This document shows, piece by piece, positions 1 through 13,045 of a stretch of 64,000 bases of DNA. Both the position numbers and the translations under genes were made by a program. Source of the DNA: Paramyrothecium sp. XJ0827 (lineage: Eukaryota > Ascomycota > Sordariomycetes > Hypocreales > Stachybotryaceae); the NCBI GenBank assembly GCA_020881915.1, contig JAJFPB010000009.1, positions 2,728,001-2,792,000 on the forward strand, given 5' to 3'. Below the pieces are notes generated by a model, which ran no database searches, had not been told where the DNA came from, and saw nothing but the letters and a program-made list of their open reading frames with translations. Position 1 is the stretch's first letter, and every line of letters starts with the position of its first letter.

Positions 1-2
1 AA

Positions 3-3000
3 TCTAGCTGTACCCTTGAAGCGGATGCGTTTCCAAGAGAGCTATCCGAGGAAAACGAGCTCGCTACCGAGGAGTTACATAATCTGGCTAGACGATCAAC
101 GCATGGATCACAAGCAGGCCACAGAGCCCTTTTCCCCGTCCAGGCCGATAGCGCGCTTGACCCAAACAGTCCTCATTTCAACGCTCGCACTTGGGCCAAA
201 GCCTACTATGCGTCTCGAACTGCCGCTGCGGACCAAATCAGACCTCGGACATCGGGCCTTGCCTTCAAGAACCTCAGTGCCTTTGGTTATACCACAGCTG
301 TCGATTCCCAGAAGACGGTATCACACATTGTCCTTGAGGCCGGGAGCTACCTAGCGAAGGCGTTCGGCCAGCGCAAGAAGCAAAGGGTGGACATCCTGCG
401 TGACTTTGATGGTGTCGTTCACAAGGGGGAGATGCTGTGTGTGCTGGGCCCTCCTGGATCAGGTTGCTCGACACTGTTGCGCACCATTGCCGGGGACACG
501 TACGGCTTTCATCTTGGCGAAGACCTATATCTCAACTATCAAGGGATACGTCCCGAGCAGATGCGAACGGCTTACCGAGGAGAAGCAATCTATACGGCGG
601 AGACAGACCACCATTTCCCACATCTTTCTGTCGGCGACACGCTCTATTTTGCTGCTCTAGCCCGATGTCCCAAGACTATCCCCGACAAAGCATCTCGCCG
701 CGAATACGCCGAGCATATTAGAGATGTTACAATGGCCATGTTTGGTATATCACACACAAAGGATACACGTGTAGGCAACGATTTTGTGCGAGGCGTGAGT
801 GGCGGCGAAAGGAAACGCGTCACGATTGCCGAAGCTGCCCTGGGTTACTCTCCATTACAGTGCTGGGATAATAGCACACGCGGCCTGGATAGCGCAAACG
901 CAGTTGACTTCTGTCGCACACTGCGCACTCAGGCCGATGTAATGGGCTGTACGTCTTGCGTCTCCCTATATCAAGCCCCCCAGGCGGCATATGAAGTAAG
1001 TGAAAGGATGTGCCTTCGTGCAATTTGGTGTACTGACTTTAAGTTTCAAGGTATTTGACAAAGTCATTGTGCTATACGAAGGCCGGCAGATCTTCTTCGG
1101 AAGAGCTGACGAAGGCAAGTCATACTTCGAAAGGCTCGGATTTGTTTGCCCTGACCAGCAAACCACTCCGGATTTCTTAACATCAATGACCAGCCACGAA
1201 GAGCGAGTGATCCGTCCAGGCATGGAGGGTAAAACTCCTCGCACAGCTGACGAGTTTGCCAAGGCTTGGAAAGATAGCTCGCATCGTTCCAGACTGCTGG
1301 AAGAAATTGAAGCGTATGCGAGCGAATACCCGTTTGACGGCGAACATCACCAGGAGTTTCTTGCATCCAGGAGAGCGGATCAATCTAAATCACAACGCCA
1401 ACACTCACCCTACAACCTTTCTTATTGGCAGCAGATGATGGTCACGCTTTGGAGAAGCTGGGTACTCTTGCTGGGCGATCCTGCCAATACGTTAACCATG
1501 TTGGTTTGTAATGTATTCGAGGCTATCGTCATTGCGAGTATCTTCTACAACCTACCTCAGAACACGTCCAGTTTCACCCAACGGACATTCCTTCTTTTCT
1601 TTGTGGTCTTGATGAACGCCCTCGGTGGTATGCTCGAGATCATCACACTTTACGCAAAAAGAAGGATTGTTGAGAAGCATTCACGCTACGCATTTTACCA
1701 TCCAAGTGCCGAGGCGCTGTCCAGCATGGTTGTTGATCTCCCGTACAAGTTGGTCAACTGTCTACTCGTCAACATCACAATCTACTTCATGTGTAATTTG
1801 AATCGAGCGCCCGGGCCCTTCTTCTTTTTCTTGTTATTCTCATTCACGCTTACGATGGTCATGTCCATGCTTTTTCGGTTGATGGGATCACTTACGAAAA
1901 CCATGGAGCAAGCCATGGCCCCTTCTTCTGTTTTGCTGCTGGTGCTCGTCATATATTCAGGTTTTGCCCTTCCACCAAGCTACATGCAGTCTTGGCTAGG
2001 TTGGCTGCGCTGGATCAACCCGGTATTTTATGGTCTGGAAAGTGTGTTCCTTAACGAGTTTTTTGGAAGGGAATTTCCATGCGCACATTTTATCCCCTCC
2101 GGACCCGCCTATGAGTCGAGCGCTCCCAGCGAAATGGCCTGTAATGTGATCGGTTCAGTTCCTGGCCAGCCCTTCGTTGAAGGCGGCGCCTATCTCAAAG
2201 CTTCACTCGGATTCGTCATATCCCACAAGTGGCGCAACCTTGGCATTATCATTGCTTTGATGTTTTTCTTCATGGCTCTTCATCTACTGGCGACCGAGTA
2301 CATTGTCTCTGAGCGGGCCAAGGGCGAGGTCTTGATCTTCACGCGGAAAGCAATGAAGAAGAACGCTAAGCAGGCCCCTGCTGATATGGAAGCTGGCGGC
2401 AATAGCACTGCAGCCGAGATCCGAGCAACCGAACACACTTCCGGAACTTCGGTGGCTCAAAAAATCGAGAAGCAAACGGCAGTCTTCCATTGGAAGGATG
2501 TATGTTACGACATCAAGGTAAAAGATGGTAACAGGCGGATCTTGGACCATGTCGATGGCTGGGTTAAGCCAGGTACTTTGACCGCTCTCATGGTAAGTTG
2601 AAGGATTTTGATCGGGCGCAAATCTGTCGCTGGTAGCTGATGAGTAGGGTCTTTTTGCTAACAGATCGCAGGGTGTCTCAGGGGCCGGCAAGACTACGCT
2701 GTTGGATGTCCTAGCGAGCCGAGTTACCATAGGCGTGGTGACGGGTGACATACTTGTTGATGGATTCCAAAGAGACTCTTCTTTCCAGCGCAAGACGGGC
2801 TATGTCCAACAGCAGGATCTCCATGCTTCCACTTCAACAGTTCGCGAAGCCCTGGAATTCAGTGCCCGGCTTAGGCAACCATCCCACTACACGGAGAGCG
2901 AAAAGCTTGCCTACGTTGATACTGTTATCGACTTGTTAGATATGAAAGCCTACAGGGATGCTGTTGTCGGTATGCCTGGCGAAGGTCTTAACGTGGAACA

Positions 3001-4681
3001 GCGGAAACGTCTTACCATTGGCGTTGAGCTTGCTGCCCGACCGCAACTGCTACTGTTCCTTGACGAACCTACATCAGGTCTTGACAGCCAGACTTCATGG
3101 TCAATCTGCAATCTCATGGAGAACTTAACCAAAAACGGACAGGCGATCCTATGCACTATCCATCAGCCATCCGCAATGCTGTTCCAGAGGTTCGACCGCT
3201 TGCTTCTCCTAGCGAAAGGCGGTAAAACTGTCTACTTCGGACCTATTGGCAAAGACTCTCATATTCTCATGGACTACTTCTCTCGCAACGGTGGACCGGA
3301 GCTCCCGCGGGGTGTGAATCCAGCGGAGCATATGCTTGAGGTTATCGGTGCCGCTCCTCGATCGCAAACGACTGTTGACTGGCCAGACGTATGGCGCAAG
3401 TCTCCTGAATATCGTGAAGTTCAAGCCGAGTTGGAAAGGTTGGTTGGCAGCTCCTCCACAACCGAGAAAGCGGTCAACAGCACGGCAAGCGGCCCAGACG
3501 CCTCCAGCTTTTCCGAGTTCGCTGCGCCGTTCTTCACACAGGTACTCACAGTTACTGGGCGCCTTTTCAAACATTACTGGCGCAGTCCTGGTTACATCTT
3601 TTCAAAGTTTATTGTCACAGCTGGCACGGTAAGTCCCGCAGGATCTAGCACCGGTCAAAGATTTATTGGTTGCTAACTCTTGCGGTCTTCAAGGCTCTAT
3701 TCATCGGTCTTTCGCTCCTAAACAGTTCAAACACCACTCGTGGTCTCACAAACCAGCTATTCAGTATTTTCATCTTCCTAACGGTCTTTGTGTCAATTGC
3801 GAATCAGATCGGCCCTTTCTTTTGTGATCAGCGAACACTCTACGAAGCGAGAGAGAGACCCTCAAAGTCCTATTCCTGGAAAGCTTTTATGATTGCAAAC
3901 CTTACCGTCGAGCTAGCATGGAACTCTGTAAGTGGCAGCACCCTATCCTGGGCTTCACAAAATCCACGAATTGTTCTCTGTATGCTCATACCCGAGGTAT
4001 ACATGCTAACTGATTGATCCATCACAGCTTGCTTCCGTCTTCGCCTTCATTCTCTGGTATTTCCCGGTTGGACTTTACCGAAATGCCGAATGGACCGATC
4101 AGGTACACCAACGTGGCATAACCGCTTTCCTCTTCGTTTGGGTCTTTTTCATCATGGCTAGCACTTTTGAGCACATGCTCATTGCCGGGCTTCCATCTCC
4201 TGATATAGCTGGTGGTGTTTTCAATCTTTTTTTCATCTTGATGTTCGCTTTCTGCGGAGTTCTTGCTGGCCCCGACCAGCTGCCCGGGTTTTGGATCTTC
4301 ATGTATCGTGTCAACCCTCTCACATACATCGTGGAAGGGTTCCTTGGCACAACCCTCGCCAATGCCCCGGTCAACTGCGCTTCAAACGAACTCCTTACAT
4401 TTGAGCCTTCCAGTGGCTCTACCTGCGCTGAGTACATGTCGGAGTATGTCTCAAGTTTAGGTGGTTACGTCACCAACGAGTCCAGCGCAAGTACCGAGCA
4501 GTGTCACTTCTGTGCGATGAGTAATACCAACGGCTTTCTGTCCGGCCTCAACATGAGCTTTGATAATCGTTGGAGGGATTTTGGTCTTTCATGGGCTTAT
4601 ATCGTTTTCAACATTGGTGCCGCGGTGTTCTTTTACTGGCTGGCGCGTGTGCCGAAGACCAGAAAAGCGAAGAAAGCGTAG
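3..4681 (+). CDS. PDR-type (ABCG) ABC transporter, 5' end cut by window edge
   Basis: Full-size pleiotropic-drug-resistance exporter of the plasma membrane; ATP-driven efflux of hydrophobic compounds is the known family role. Exons 3-995, 1051-2592, 2672-3628, 3694-3927 and 4028-4681 join in phase to give 1459 visible residues; the frame is open to base 3 without a convincing start, so the N-terminus lies outside. Order is NBD1-TMD1-NBD2-TMD2. NBD1 has [11 protein letters not shown] (Walker A with Cys for Lys, usual in fungal PDR proteins), VSGGERKRV and [17 protein letters not shown]2 has a regular Walker [12 protein letters not shown], a degenerate signature LNVEQRKRL and [14 protein letters not shown]. 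This asymmetry of ATP sites is normal for the family. TMD1 begins after about residue 480. It is convergent with the FAD oxidase on the other strand. Family assignment is very sure; the substrate is unknown. Confidence 0.95.
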
Positions 4682-5425
4682 AGTATCGGATGAACATGGT
4701 TTTGGATTTTTACCATCATAAGACAGGAGTTTGTGGTCTACACTACTCTCAGTTCGGATGTTAATGAGGGCAAGCCAGGGATAAGACAAGCCACGCAATA
4801 ATCCTGAAGCTTGAGAAAGTCTAAAACTGTCGGCTACAATCCTTGAAGATGGACTAGCTTCAACAAAGGATGGTACAGAAGAAAGGAAAAGACAAAAAAG
4901 GGATTTGGGAAGAGGTGATCGGTAGTTGGCCGCTAGGTCTTGGTTGTTACATTTCTCTCTACCTCAGAAGCATAGAGCATAGACTTGGATGCTTTGCATT
5001 TAATAGCTGAATTTCAATTCATTGTAAACAATTGGTGTGCCAGCCGAGGTGCTTCACTAATCAATCACGTCTGTCCTTGACGAAATCCATATTGAAACTC
5101 GACTTTATCGTTCTTGATGCAATTGTGGACCGACAGTTCTCAGTCACCCAAAACGAGGGCCTGATTTTCAGTTGTGAGCGATGAATAAACAGCAACAGCC
5201 TCTCACCATGCCGAACTTCAGGCTGCTCATAGGAGACTCTTCTCATACTGCCCTCACTTCGTAGATGTGTTGTGGCACGACTTGCATGAATGTGACATCA
5301 CCAAGGCTTCTACTTTCAGTAGTTTTGGGGGTCCATACACATACGGGTCCACACACAGGGGGTTCCAATTCTCGGTCAGCGTGAAACCTTGTATATCAAC
5401 CCCCGGTGATTTTCTATTCAGCGAC
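4682..5425. other. Intergenic region between convergent genes
   Basis: Lies between the stop of the ABC transporter and the stop of the FAD oxidase on the opposite strand, so it holds two 3' ends and presumably their poly(A) signals. Long plus-strand reading through the oxidase is antisense shadow. I see no further gene. Confidence 0.6.
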
Positions 5426-7170
5426 CTAGATACCCAGTTTGTAGCCGCCCTGGACGGCCCTTTGAAACAGTTGCATAGGGTCATACTTGCGGCTAACCTC
5501 TGTAAGAAACTCCAGATTGTCTTTACCATAGCTTACCATGGGGTCCTGGAACCAAGCTGCGTAGTTTGCGAACTCCCAACGATGATCCTTCCCACGACGA
5601 ATGGTGTACTCCTTGACAGATCTGTACCACTTCTCAGCGGCTTGATGCACATCGACGTCGTACTGGTCATTTTCCCACAGAGGCATGATAAAAAGAACTA
5701 CGCAATGACCAAGTTAGAAGACGACGAGATCGCGAAGGAAGTCTGTAGTCTACCCATGAGATCTTCGTCGACACTGTCGAGGCCCATGATGTTGCCACCA
5801 TTGGCTTTGCTTGCGTTGAGAATATGGCGAGACATGGGCTCAAATTGGAAATCCCAAGTGAGGCCTGGGACGTGAGAGACGGCCCTCATGACCTCCATGG
5901 TAATGTTGTAGATGCCTTTAATCGTGTCGAGATCATTGACAAATGTGACATCTGCCATCAAGACCCTGGAAACGGGCGGTATGGAAGTAGGGTAGTCGGC
6001 GATGGAGGTCTCGTAAACCTCATTGAGGATCTTGGGCTCCATCTTAAAAAAGGGCTGTAAGGCGGCGTGGCTGCCGGTAGAATTAGTGTCGATCAACCAC
6101 AAAAGAATCTGACCGTCGCCGGTGGTTGAGTTGACAAAGTACTCAATTGTCAAGCCCTCGGAGGCGTGGATACCGGTTGAGTCATCGGTAAAGTGTTGAA
6201 GAGCATCCAGGACCTCATCAGAGCTGTCCAGTGGAACAATGGCGAGCCCACCGTAGACCTGCTGATTGTGTTGGATGACGGCAAGATCGAAGCGAGTAAC
6301 AATGCCGAAGTTGTTGCTGCCGCCCTTGAGTGCCCGGAACAAATCACTGTGGCTGGTGGCGTTCGCGTTCACAATTCCACCAGAAGCTAGAACAATCTCA
6401 TAGTTGACAATGTTGTCGGCCACGAAGCCAATCTCACCGGTGAACCAACTAGCCAACAAGTTAGTACTAATGCCATGCAGGCGCGTCATCGACTAGGACA
6501 GACTTACGAATAACCGCCGCCCAGTGTGACACCTATGATTTCGAAAAGCATTAACACCTGCCGTCATTCAATGGAACAAGTCCGTCGAAAGAGCACTCAC
6601 CTCCAACCCCAGTGCCAGGACAACGTCCTCCTGGAAAGGCAACACCTTGGCCATCCATGTTCGCATATGCGTTATGCCAGGTGCCGCCACCTCCCAAGCG
6701 GATGACAGAACGGTCCGCTGAAAGAGTGGTTTGGTTGAGATAATTGAGGTCGATGGCCACACCAGAATCAATATTGTTGGCGCCCGCCCATGGCGTATGG
6801 CCGCCTCCCTTTATGGAGAAGGGACAATAATGATTCTCGCAGTGGGGTACAGGCGTGGCCAGTGTTCTGACAGCAAAGGATACGTCCTCGGCGGTCAGTG
6901 GCCGAAAGATACAAGAGGGCAGCAACTCTGCGGTATTCGCCCAGCGCTCGTTCCAGTTGCCGTACGAAGCGTCATCTGTCATAACAGTCTGGCCAAGGAA
7001 GGCTTTTTGTAACTTCTCACACTAGAAATGGAAAGGTTAGCATGATACAGTCCAAGCCTGAGCATACTTAACAGTACACATGTTGCGACGTTTGCCGTAG
7101 CAGGACTCTTTGTGCCGGTCGCAAGGAACGTCAGAAGCAGCATTGAAACAGAAGAGCCGCGCGAAGTCAT
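5426..7170 (-). CDS. Secreted FAD-linked oxidoreductase (BBE-like, FAD_binding_4)
   Basis: Oxidase of the berberine-bridge-enzyme/VAO flavoprotein family, which oxidises sugars, phenolics or secondary-metabolite intermediates with O2. Minus-strand exons: 7078-7170, 7021-6601, 6532-6508, 6448-5754, 5697-5426; all phases agree and give 501 residues, the usual family length. A hydrophobic N-terminus (MLLLTFLATG around residues 10-19) suggests secretion. The FAD domain carries IKGGGHTPWAG with His at about residue 106 and GGRCPGTGVGG with Cys at about 165, the two positions used for bicovalent 8alpha-histidyl/6-S-cysteinyl FAD. The glycine loop VTLGGGYSWFTGEIG is split by a 25-nt exon (6508-6532). 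The C-terminal BBE segment is present (FANYAAWFQDP, then the KYDP motif). Substrate is unknown. Neighbouring ABC transporter and tannase may hint at aromatic compounds, an inference only. Confidence 0.9.
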
Positions 7171-9957
7171 TTTTGGTAGCTGTTTAAGGTTGTAACGACT
7201 AGGCAAGATGGACAAACATCCAGGTGTCTATGTACAGATTTGCTAGGATGCTCCGTTGGTCGCTGCATGCAAGTTATTGTCAACGAGCTGCACCTCCGGC
7301 GGATAAGGCACTGGACCCTCAAAGCTACGGTACGACGGTTGAGACTGGTGGCGGGGAGCTTATTCATCTCGTCCAAGAATTAGCGATCCAATAGCTGAGG
7401 GAGATGATCCTTGCGAGGATGAGCATCGGGACCACCCCTAACCAAATTTCGGGTCCGGACACCGGAACTTTGAGGAGTGCCGTATCCCTCGCTGTAGGGG
7501 TAGCTGCCCGCATCGGCAATGAGGCATTACGGTAGCTCGTTGATGCAGTTGACTTGTTTGACCTCTCAAACCCCGTTGAGAAAGCTCGAGTAGCCAGCGC
7601 GCTGAATGAGCCAAATTCCCTGAACACTTCTGGTGCATAGGAGTGCGTATTAGTGGTACCGAGCAGCTCTGCCACAGAAACAACTAGGGCAACTAACGAA
7701 AGGGCGCAGAGCAGATTGGCCAAGCCAGTCTGACTTTTATCTGACGAGCTTTGGCCCACAAAACACGAAAGTCTCCAATCCGCGACCTGACCGTGTCCGA
7801 GGAAAACAAACAGGGTGATAGACGCAAGTCATAAAATTGGCGATTTCTAAATAGTGTATGAAGGCAGCATAAAACAAGACTATTCGAGCCAAGCAATCTT
7901 GTATCAATGGTCTCCTTAAGTACGAAAGATCGTACATTTTAAGAGGCGTTGCAAACTTCTTTCAGATGACTCGCGTCCTACCCCTTTGATCGAGGAATAT
8001 ACGGAGTGGTGAACAAAGGTATCCCCTTGACCACCTGGAGTCGAGGAGGATATAGTCGCCCCGCAGTATCTTAATTAACATACCAATACTCTGTACCAGA
8101 GGTGGCTTCCTATCAGGCATAAACGTGGCGAGCACGCTCATGCTATTCGTGGGGTACCTTTTCGTAGATTGCTGAGAAGGACCAGGCATTTATAGCTCTC
8201 CGCGTCAGACTTCGCCTAGGATCACTACAGGTATTGTCCTTTTAGGTGGATCGTGGCAAGTCCGCCAGTAGCCAAATTCTTGTTGGCTGTGAAATACAGT
8301 TTTGAGTAGAAAATAGTTGAAGTGATCTACTTATTATGAAACTAATAAATAAATCCTGATACCGTGAATGTATACCTCTCCGCTTCTGACCACTCTGAGT
8401 AGGTTGGGGCACGATTTAACCACTAAGGGCTGCATTTTAGCTGATTTATTGATATCTTCATGTTGTCTCAACTTTAGCTAGTTCATGGTGGTTAGAATCC
8501 GAGTTTGATACATTCTACCTAATTTAAGGCACTCAAGTGGAGATACCTGAGTAACCACAGCAAATCCTTCGGGTGCCATCCCCATGTTCCCCTAGTGGGT
8601 GTCCACTAACGTAGTCTGTCAACGAGTAAGAATGCTTGAAGACCGCGCATAATCTCAGTATGATCCACTTGGATGTGCGAGGGCACCAGGGGGTCGAATG
8701 TCCCATTCTTGATAAGATCAGCCTTGTGTACATGGAGCTACATTTGTGGCATGAGAGGAGAAGGAAGAAAACAAGGTCATTTAGAATACTTATTCTAAGG
8801 TAGAAAATGTCTTAAATTGGAGTATACGCCCTTCATGCGCGAGCTCCCTGTCATCTTCACTCCTGCTGCATGTTGCACATCGAAGTGGATTATGCCATGG
8901 TTTCTGGGACCGCAAGTTACCAAGACGCCGAGCCGAAGCTTAGAAGCTCAGAGTGCAGAGTTTGATCAAATTTGCTCAAGTGATCTTTCCCGTGCCTCTT
9001 TCTCTTTTCCCCTGTCATCTGCTGCGTTATACTCAGCCTGTGAGTTCCGCGCGGCTCAATCACAACTCGGTCTCGTCTATCACGGCACGGCCACCAGGTC
9101 TAGCTCGCGCTCAAATACAACTAATAGGTAATTCGATTAAAGTATGGTTCAGTTATTTTGTGTCAAGTCATGACAAGACACTTTTGAGCTTATACTCACA
9201 GCGAATCTTTTACTTTGCTCTCATGTCGGACACACCGACCTGATGCACTAAAAAATCAACACATAGTTATTCCATGCTAGGAGTCAAAGAAACGCATGAT
9301 GTCTTCTGCAGTAATGGAAATGGATGGCGTGGAACCCACGGCAATTATCCTCACATCGGCCGAACAGGTTCTCACATTAGTATGTCAAGCTTTCACAGAA
9401 TTGTCAGCACGCAACTGAAATTCCGTCATCCCAATAAACCAAGTTGCCGTGGCCCTAATACGGTAAGACGGAGCTTTGAATCCGTGCTTTCAACCCCCAC
9501 CCTTCTTATTTGAACCTAGTCTCGCATCACAATTGCTTGGTCCAACTTGAAACACATTCCTGGCCACGTAGGCTTTCATCTCTCTAGTAGTGCGGAGCGA
9601 AATCCATGTAAATGCGCCATATCTTACTAACCACTACCAAAATACATGAACGAAGGATTTTTCCGAGAATATTCTAACTATATCTGAGGTTTTATCGAGT
9701 AGATTAAGAACATAATAACTCCATTATGAACGTAGAAGATAACTAGAGAGCTCTTATAACTTGTTACAGCTTTCAGTTGGATCCAATCTCTACGCGTTAC
9801 ATGGACTGCGTCTCCGCACTCTTTTAAAAGTGCGGTAAGCCTGCAAGTCAAATCCTTCGAGTCCATGTGAGGGCAATGCGCGCAACCGAAGTTTGCATAT
9901 ATTCGTCATTTCCCGCCCGTTTCTCGGTACAACATCTGCCCAAAGAGCATCCTGTCC
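7171..9957. other. Long gene-poor stretch
   Basis: About 2.8 kb between the starts of two divergent genes, the FAD oxidase and the tannase-like gene. Apart from a doubtful membrane ORF at 7364-7759 on the minus strand I see no coding signal. Two short related stretches in opposite orientation occur near 8660-8690 and 8878-8900 (both centred on an AAGTGGAT core), possibly remains of a repeat. Confidence 0.5.
7364..7759 (-). CDS. Doubtful 131-aa membrane-protein ORF
   Basis: An open frame with two hydrophobic stretches (LANLLCALSLVALVVSVAELL near residue 15 and IWLGVVPMLILARIISL near residue 105). It could be a fragment of a fungal integral membrane protein or chance. I do not recognise a family and found no convincing neighbouring exons. 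It would share the long intergenic region upstream of the FAD oxidase start. Confidence 0.2.
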   Translation of the reverse strand: MGQSSSDKSQTGLANLLCALSLVALVVSVAELLGTTNTHSYAPEVFREFGSFSALATRAFSTGFERSNKSTASTSYRNASLPMRAATPTARDTALLKVPVSGPEIWLGVVPMLILARIISLSYWIANSWTR

Positions 9958-11624
9958 ATGTTATTACATTCTTCATCCACAATGGCAAGGTGCACTTGTT
10001 CCTCAACGGTCCTCGAGCTTCCGCATCTTACTGGCATAAATGTGCTTGAGCTCTCCGCCACACCAGTGCTAGGTTACGCCGTTCCTCAATCTGAAGTCCC
10101 GAACCACGGTACCTTCCCACAAGCGACGGTAGACTTTTGCAATGTAACTGTAACCTTTGAGCATGCAAGCATCAACAAACAAGTTATAGTTGAGGTGTGG
10201 TTGCCTTCTAGGAAGACATGGAATGATCGCATCCTAGCTGTTGGAGGAGGCGGTTACACAACGGGCCGTCTCCGATACGACCAGATGGCCGGTATCGTGG
10301 GCGAGAACTTTGCCACGTATACTACTGATGCAGGCCTCGTCGACCCAATGAACCCTGTGACGTGGGCCCTCAACAGTTCAGGTGCCATCGATGAAGATAT
10401 GATTGAATACTGGGGGAACACCTCGTTAGGCGACATGGTTTGTTCTTTCATCTTCAAGAGCTTACTTTAGGGTTTACTAATGGGAATTTTGGCTTCTAGA
10501 CGGCAATCGGCAAAAGCATTGTGAAAAGCTTTTATGGCAGGCCGGCCAGCTACTCCTATTACTCCGGCTGCTCCATGGGCGGCCTACAGGGATACGGTCT
10601 CGCCCAGCGGTACCCGGATGCGTATGATGGCATTGCGGCGGCGGCCCCCGCCATCAGGCTACATGAGATCTTTATGGCTTGGCTATGGCCGCAGCTCCTG
10701 ATGAATTTAAGGGGCGAGTATCCCTACGGCTGTGAGATTGACTCCCTGACGGCTATCGCCTTGGCCAGGTGCGATGGTAAGGATGGTGTTGAGGACGGTA
10801 TTATCACGAACCCGGACGATTGCGACCCCTTCGATCCCTTCAAGGAGGTTGGCTCCCCAGCCAATAAGTGTCTCGACCCAAGTAACAGAAAGATCAGCGA
10901 GGCAGCGGCGTACGTGGCCAACGCCACCTGGGCCGGTATATGGGATGAGACTGGCAAGCCTGTTTTCTGGGGCCAGCACCCTGGCACTGATATCACTGGC
11001 ATTGCAACTGGTGCTGGAGTGGCCACAACAACTTGTCGAGATGTTGGAGAGAACTGCGTAGGGGCGCCGTTGCCCCCGGGGCTCGACTGGCTCCGCATTT
11101 TCGGGTTGGAGAAACCCGAGTTCCCGTTCGGAAACTTGACCTTGGACACTTTTTACTCAGTTCTACGAGAGAAGAAGGACTTCTTCGATCGATACGTTGG
11201 CTCTGTGGATGTTAATCTGAGCGAATTCCGGAACGCTGGGGGGAAGCTCATCACGTATCATGGATTGGTAGGCTCACAGGTGCTACCCACTTTGAAATGA
11301 ATGCCCAGCTGATGTTTCTCACAGGTTGATCAAACAATTCCTGCCGGAATTACCAGAGACTACTACGAAAAGGTCATGGCATTTGATGCTGATGTGTCCG
11401 ACTATTTTCGCTATTTCGAAGTCCCTGCATTGGGCCACTGCGTCGGCAATGGTCACCCGAATTCCACATTCCAGGTCCTCAGAGATTGGGTTGAGAACGG
11501 CGTTGCTCCTGACAGCCTCCCCATTTCCCTGAAAGACTCTCACGGGACGACCAGACAAAGAATCGTGCACGCCTATGCAGGTGACGACGTTCCGATCAAT
11601 GCCACGTCATATGGTCGTCCTTAA
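9958..11624 (+). CDS. Tannase/feruloyl esterase family hydrolase
   Basis: Serine hydrolase of the tannase family, acting on esters of gallic or hydroxycinnamic acids; normally extracellular. Exons 9958-10437, 10500-11267 and 11325-11624 give 515 residues in phase. The nucleophile sits in SGCSMGG (Cys184-Ser185) and the histidine in ALGHCVG (His454-Cys455); the paired cysteines fit the CS-D-HC motif of this family, whose Cys-Cys bond links Ser and His. The conserved DFCNVTVTF and GGGGYTTG blocks are present. The acid is probably Asp in YHGLVDQTIPAG. The chosen ATG gives no clear signal peptide, so the true first exon may lie upstream of 9958. Substrate (tannin or feruloyl ester) cannot be told from sequence. 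Confidence 0.88.
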
Positions 11625-12480
11625 CAAAGACATAGCCATCTCTGCTCATTGTTGTATAATTCTTTGACTTCTCCGACTTCTTCGACTGATATATCTAAAC
11701 GATCTTGGAGATTCCAAGGGAGAGTTTCATCTATTTCCAGTGGTCCCACGGCCTAGAATTCAGCTTTTACTCTTTAGCCTCATGTATGTCTCCTCGACTG
11801 TCTTCGTGAGCCGCCATCTATGTAACTGGCCCACAGCCTTAAGGCAAGGTATTGGTATATAGGGTCACTCAAAGCGGATCAGATTTGTCGAACTTATGAT
11901 GTAGCCTTTTGCAATGAGCTTGACCGCTTGGAATTTTCTCACCAGCAATTTCACTAATTTTTCAATGTCACTGGCTCTTAGCCGCGTTCAATTAAATCAG
12001 ATCCAAGCTGATATTGGCGGTTTATAACAGTCAAGGAGATGGCGTCTCATTTTAACAGCCTTCCTTTTTGCGTGTGAATTTACGATAATCAAGGGCCTTC
12101 GACGAGTCCTGATAAATTTGTGGTTTAACCGCATAAGGGAACAATGGTAAGGTTGCTATCTGCGGTGATTTTGGTTTCATAGCTTTCTACGGAGCCTTCT
12201 CTTACGCCAAGCACTTCATCGTCACCTACCCTATAACAGTGCACTATCCGTCTACACACAATGAGGTCATACCAGCTTTGAGGGAGCAATTTGGGCTGTA
12301 ATTTATATTCAACTTAATGCTATGCTAAAGAAGTAGTTGCCAAAAAAATATTCCTCGATCGATGGAAAATTCATAGTAATGTAGCTGGTCGGGGGAGTGG
12401 ACAGACATGTAACGAGTTTGCGATTTCTTGCACAATTACACACTTGAGGGCACGGCTTCTTTGTACAGTATGTTTATCCA
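11625..12480. other. Intergenic, no gene seen
   Basis: About 0.85 kb following the stop of the tannase-like gene. No ORF with recognisable conservation. The stretch leads into a decayed hydrolase gene on the opposite strand. Confidence 0.5.
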
Positions 12481-12499
12481 CACGCGGCCAGAATCTTCT

Positions 12500-13045
12500 A
12501 CTTTGTTTGTTCAAACCGTTGAAATTGATTTTTCCACCTCAGAAGTTGCGTTCGGCATGCAGATTGTCGAGAGTCTGTGAACCTGGTTGCCCAAGAGACT
12601 CGATGAGCATTTGATTCGGCCCATCACGCGCAATGGGAATGAGAAAACTGATGTCCATCCCATGATGAAGGACGCCGAAAAACACAACTCCATATACAGT
12701 TCGAGATAACTTGCGATCGTCCTCGTTGTTGGACGGATAACGATATGATCACCTGCCCGATTTGTGAGAAAAGTTTTCTTGTACGGGTCATATGAAGTTG
12801 TCATGCCTGTTTCACTATCAAACCCCCCAAGCTATGGCCGATGAAGATGATGGGCTTGAGCGGCATAGCGCTAACCAATGATAGAAGACTGCTATGAAGT
12901 GACGTTCCGAGGTCTTCCAGGGTCCGAAAGCTGTCACTTTGCGCAACCCTTGACTCGTAGCCGTATATCATGATGCGCGCAAGTGGCTTTCCGTAATTCC
13001 TGCCCGTCATATCATACGGCAGTGCACTTCTTGTCCACATGTACT
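12500..13045 (-). pseudogene. Broken SERAC1/LipA-like alpha/beta-hydrolase relic
   Basis: On the minus strand the frame from 13040 reads a segment with the strong family motifs ARIMIYGYES and IIFIGHSLGGLIVKQA, the nucleophile elbow GHSLGG being intact. It is interrupted by a stop right after KQA (near 12803). Homology resumes in another frame at about 12715 with TVYGVVFFGVLHHGMDIS and IARDGPNQMLIESLG before a stop near 12530. An in-frame TAG also stands just 5' of the preserved part. No intron arrangement I tried restores it, so I call it a decayed copy of the fungal hydrolase family often found as the catalytic module of NACHT or ankyrin proteins. Another relic of the same family, keeping the N-terminal part, lies at 27874. 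Confidence 0.7.

Noticed and set aside
5267..5875. 202-codon plus-strand frame
   Set aside because: Antisense to exons of the FAD oxidase, whose protein is clearly conserved; no start context or domain.
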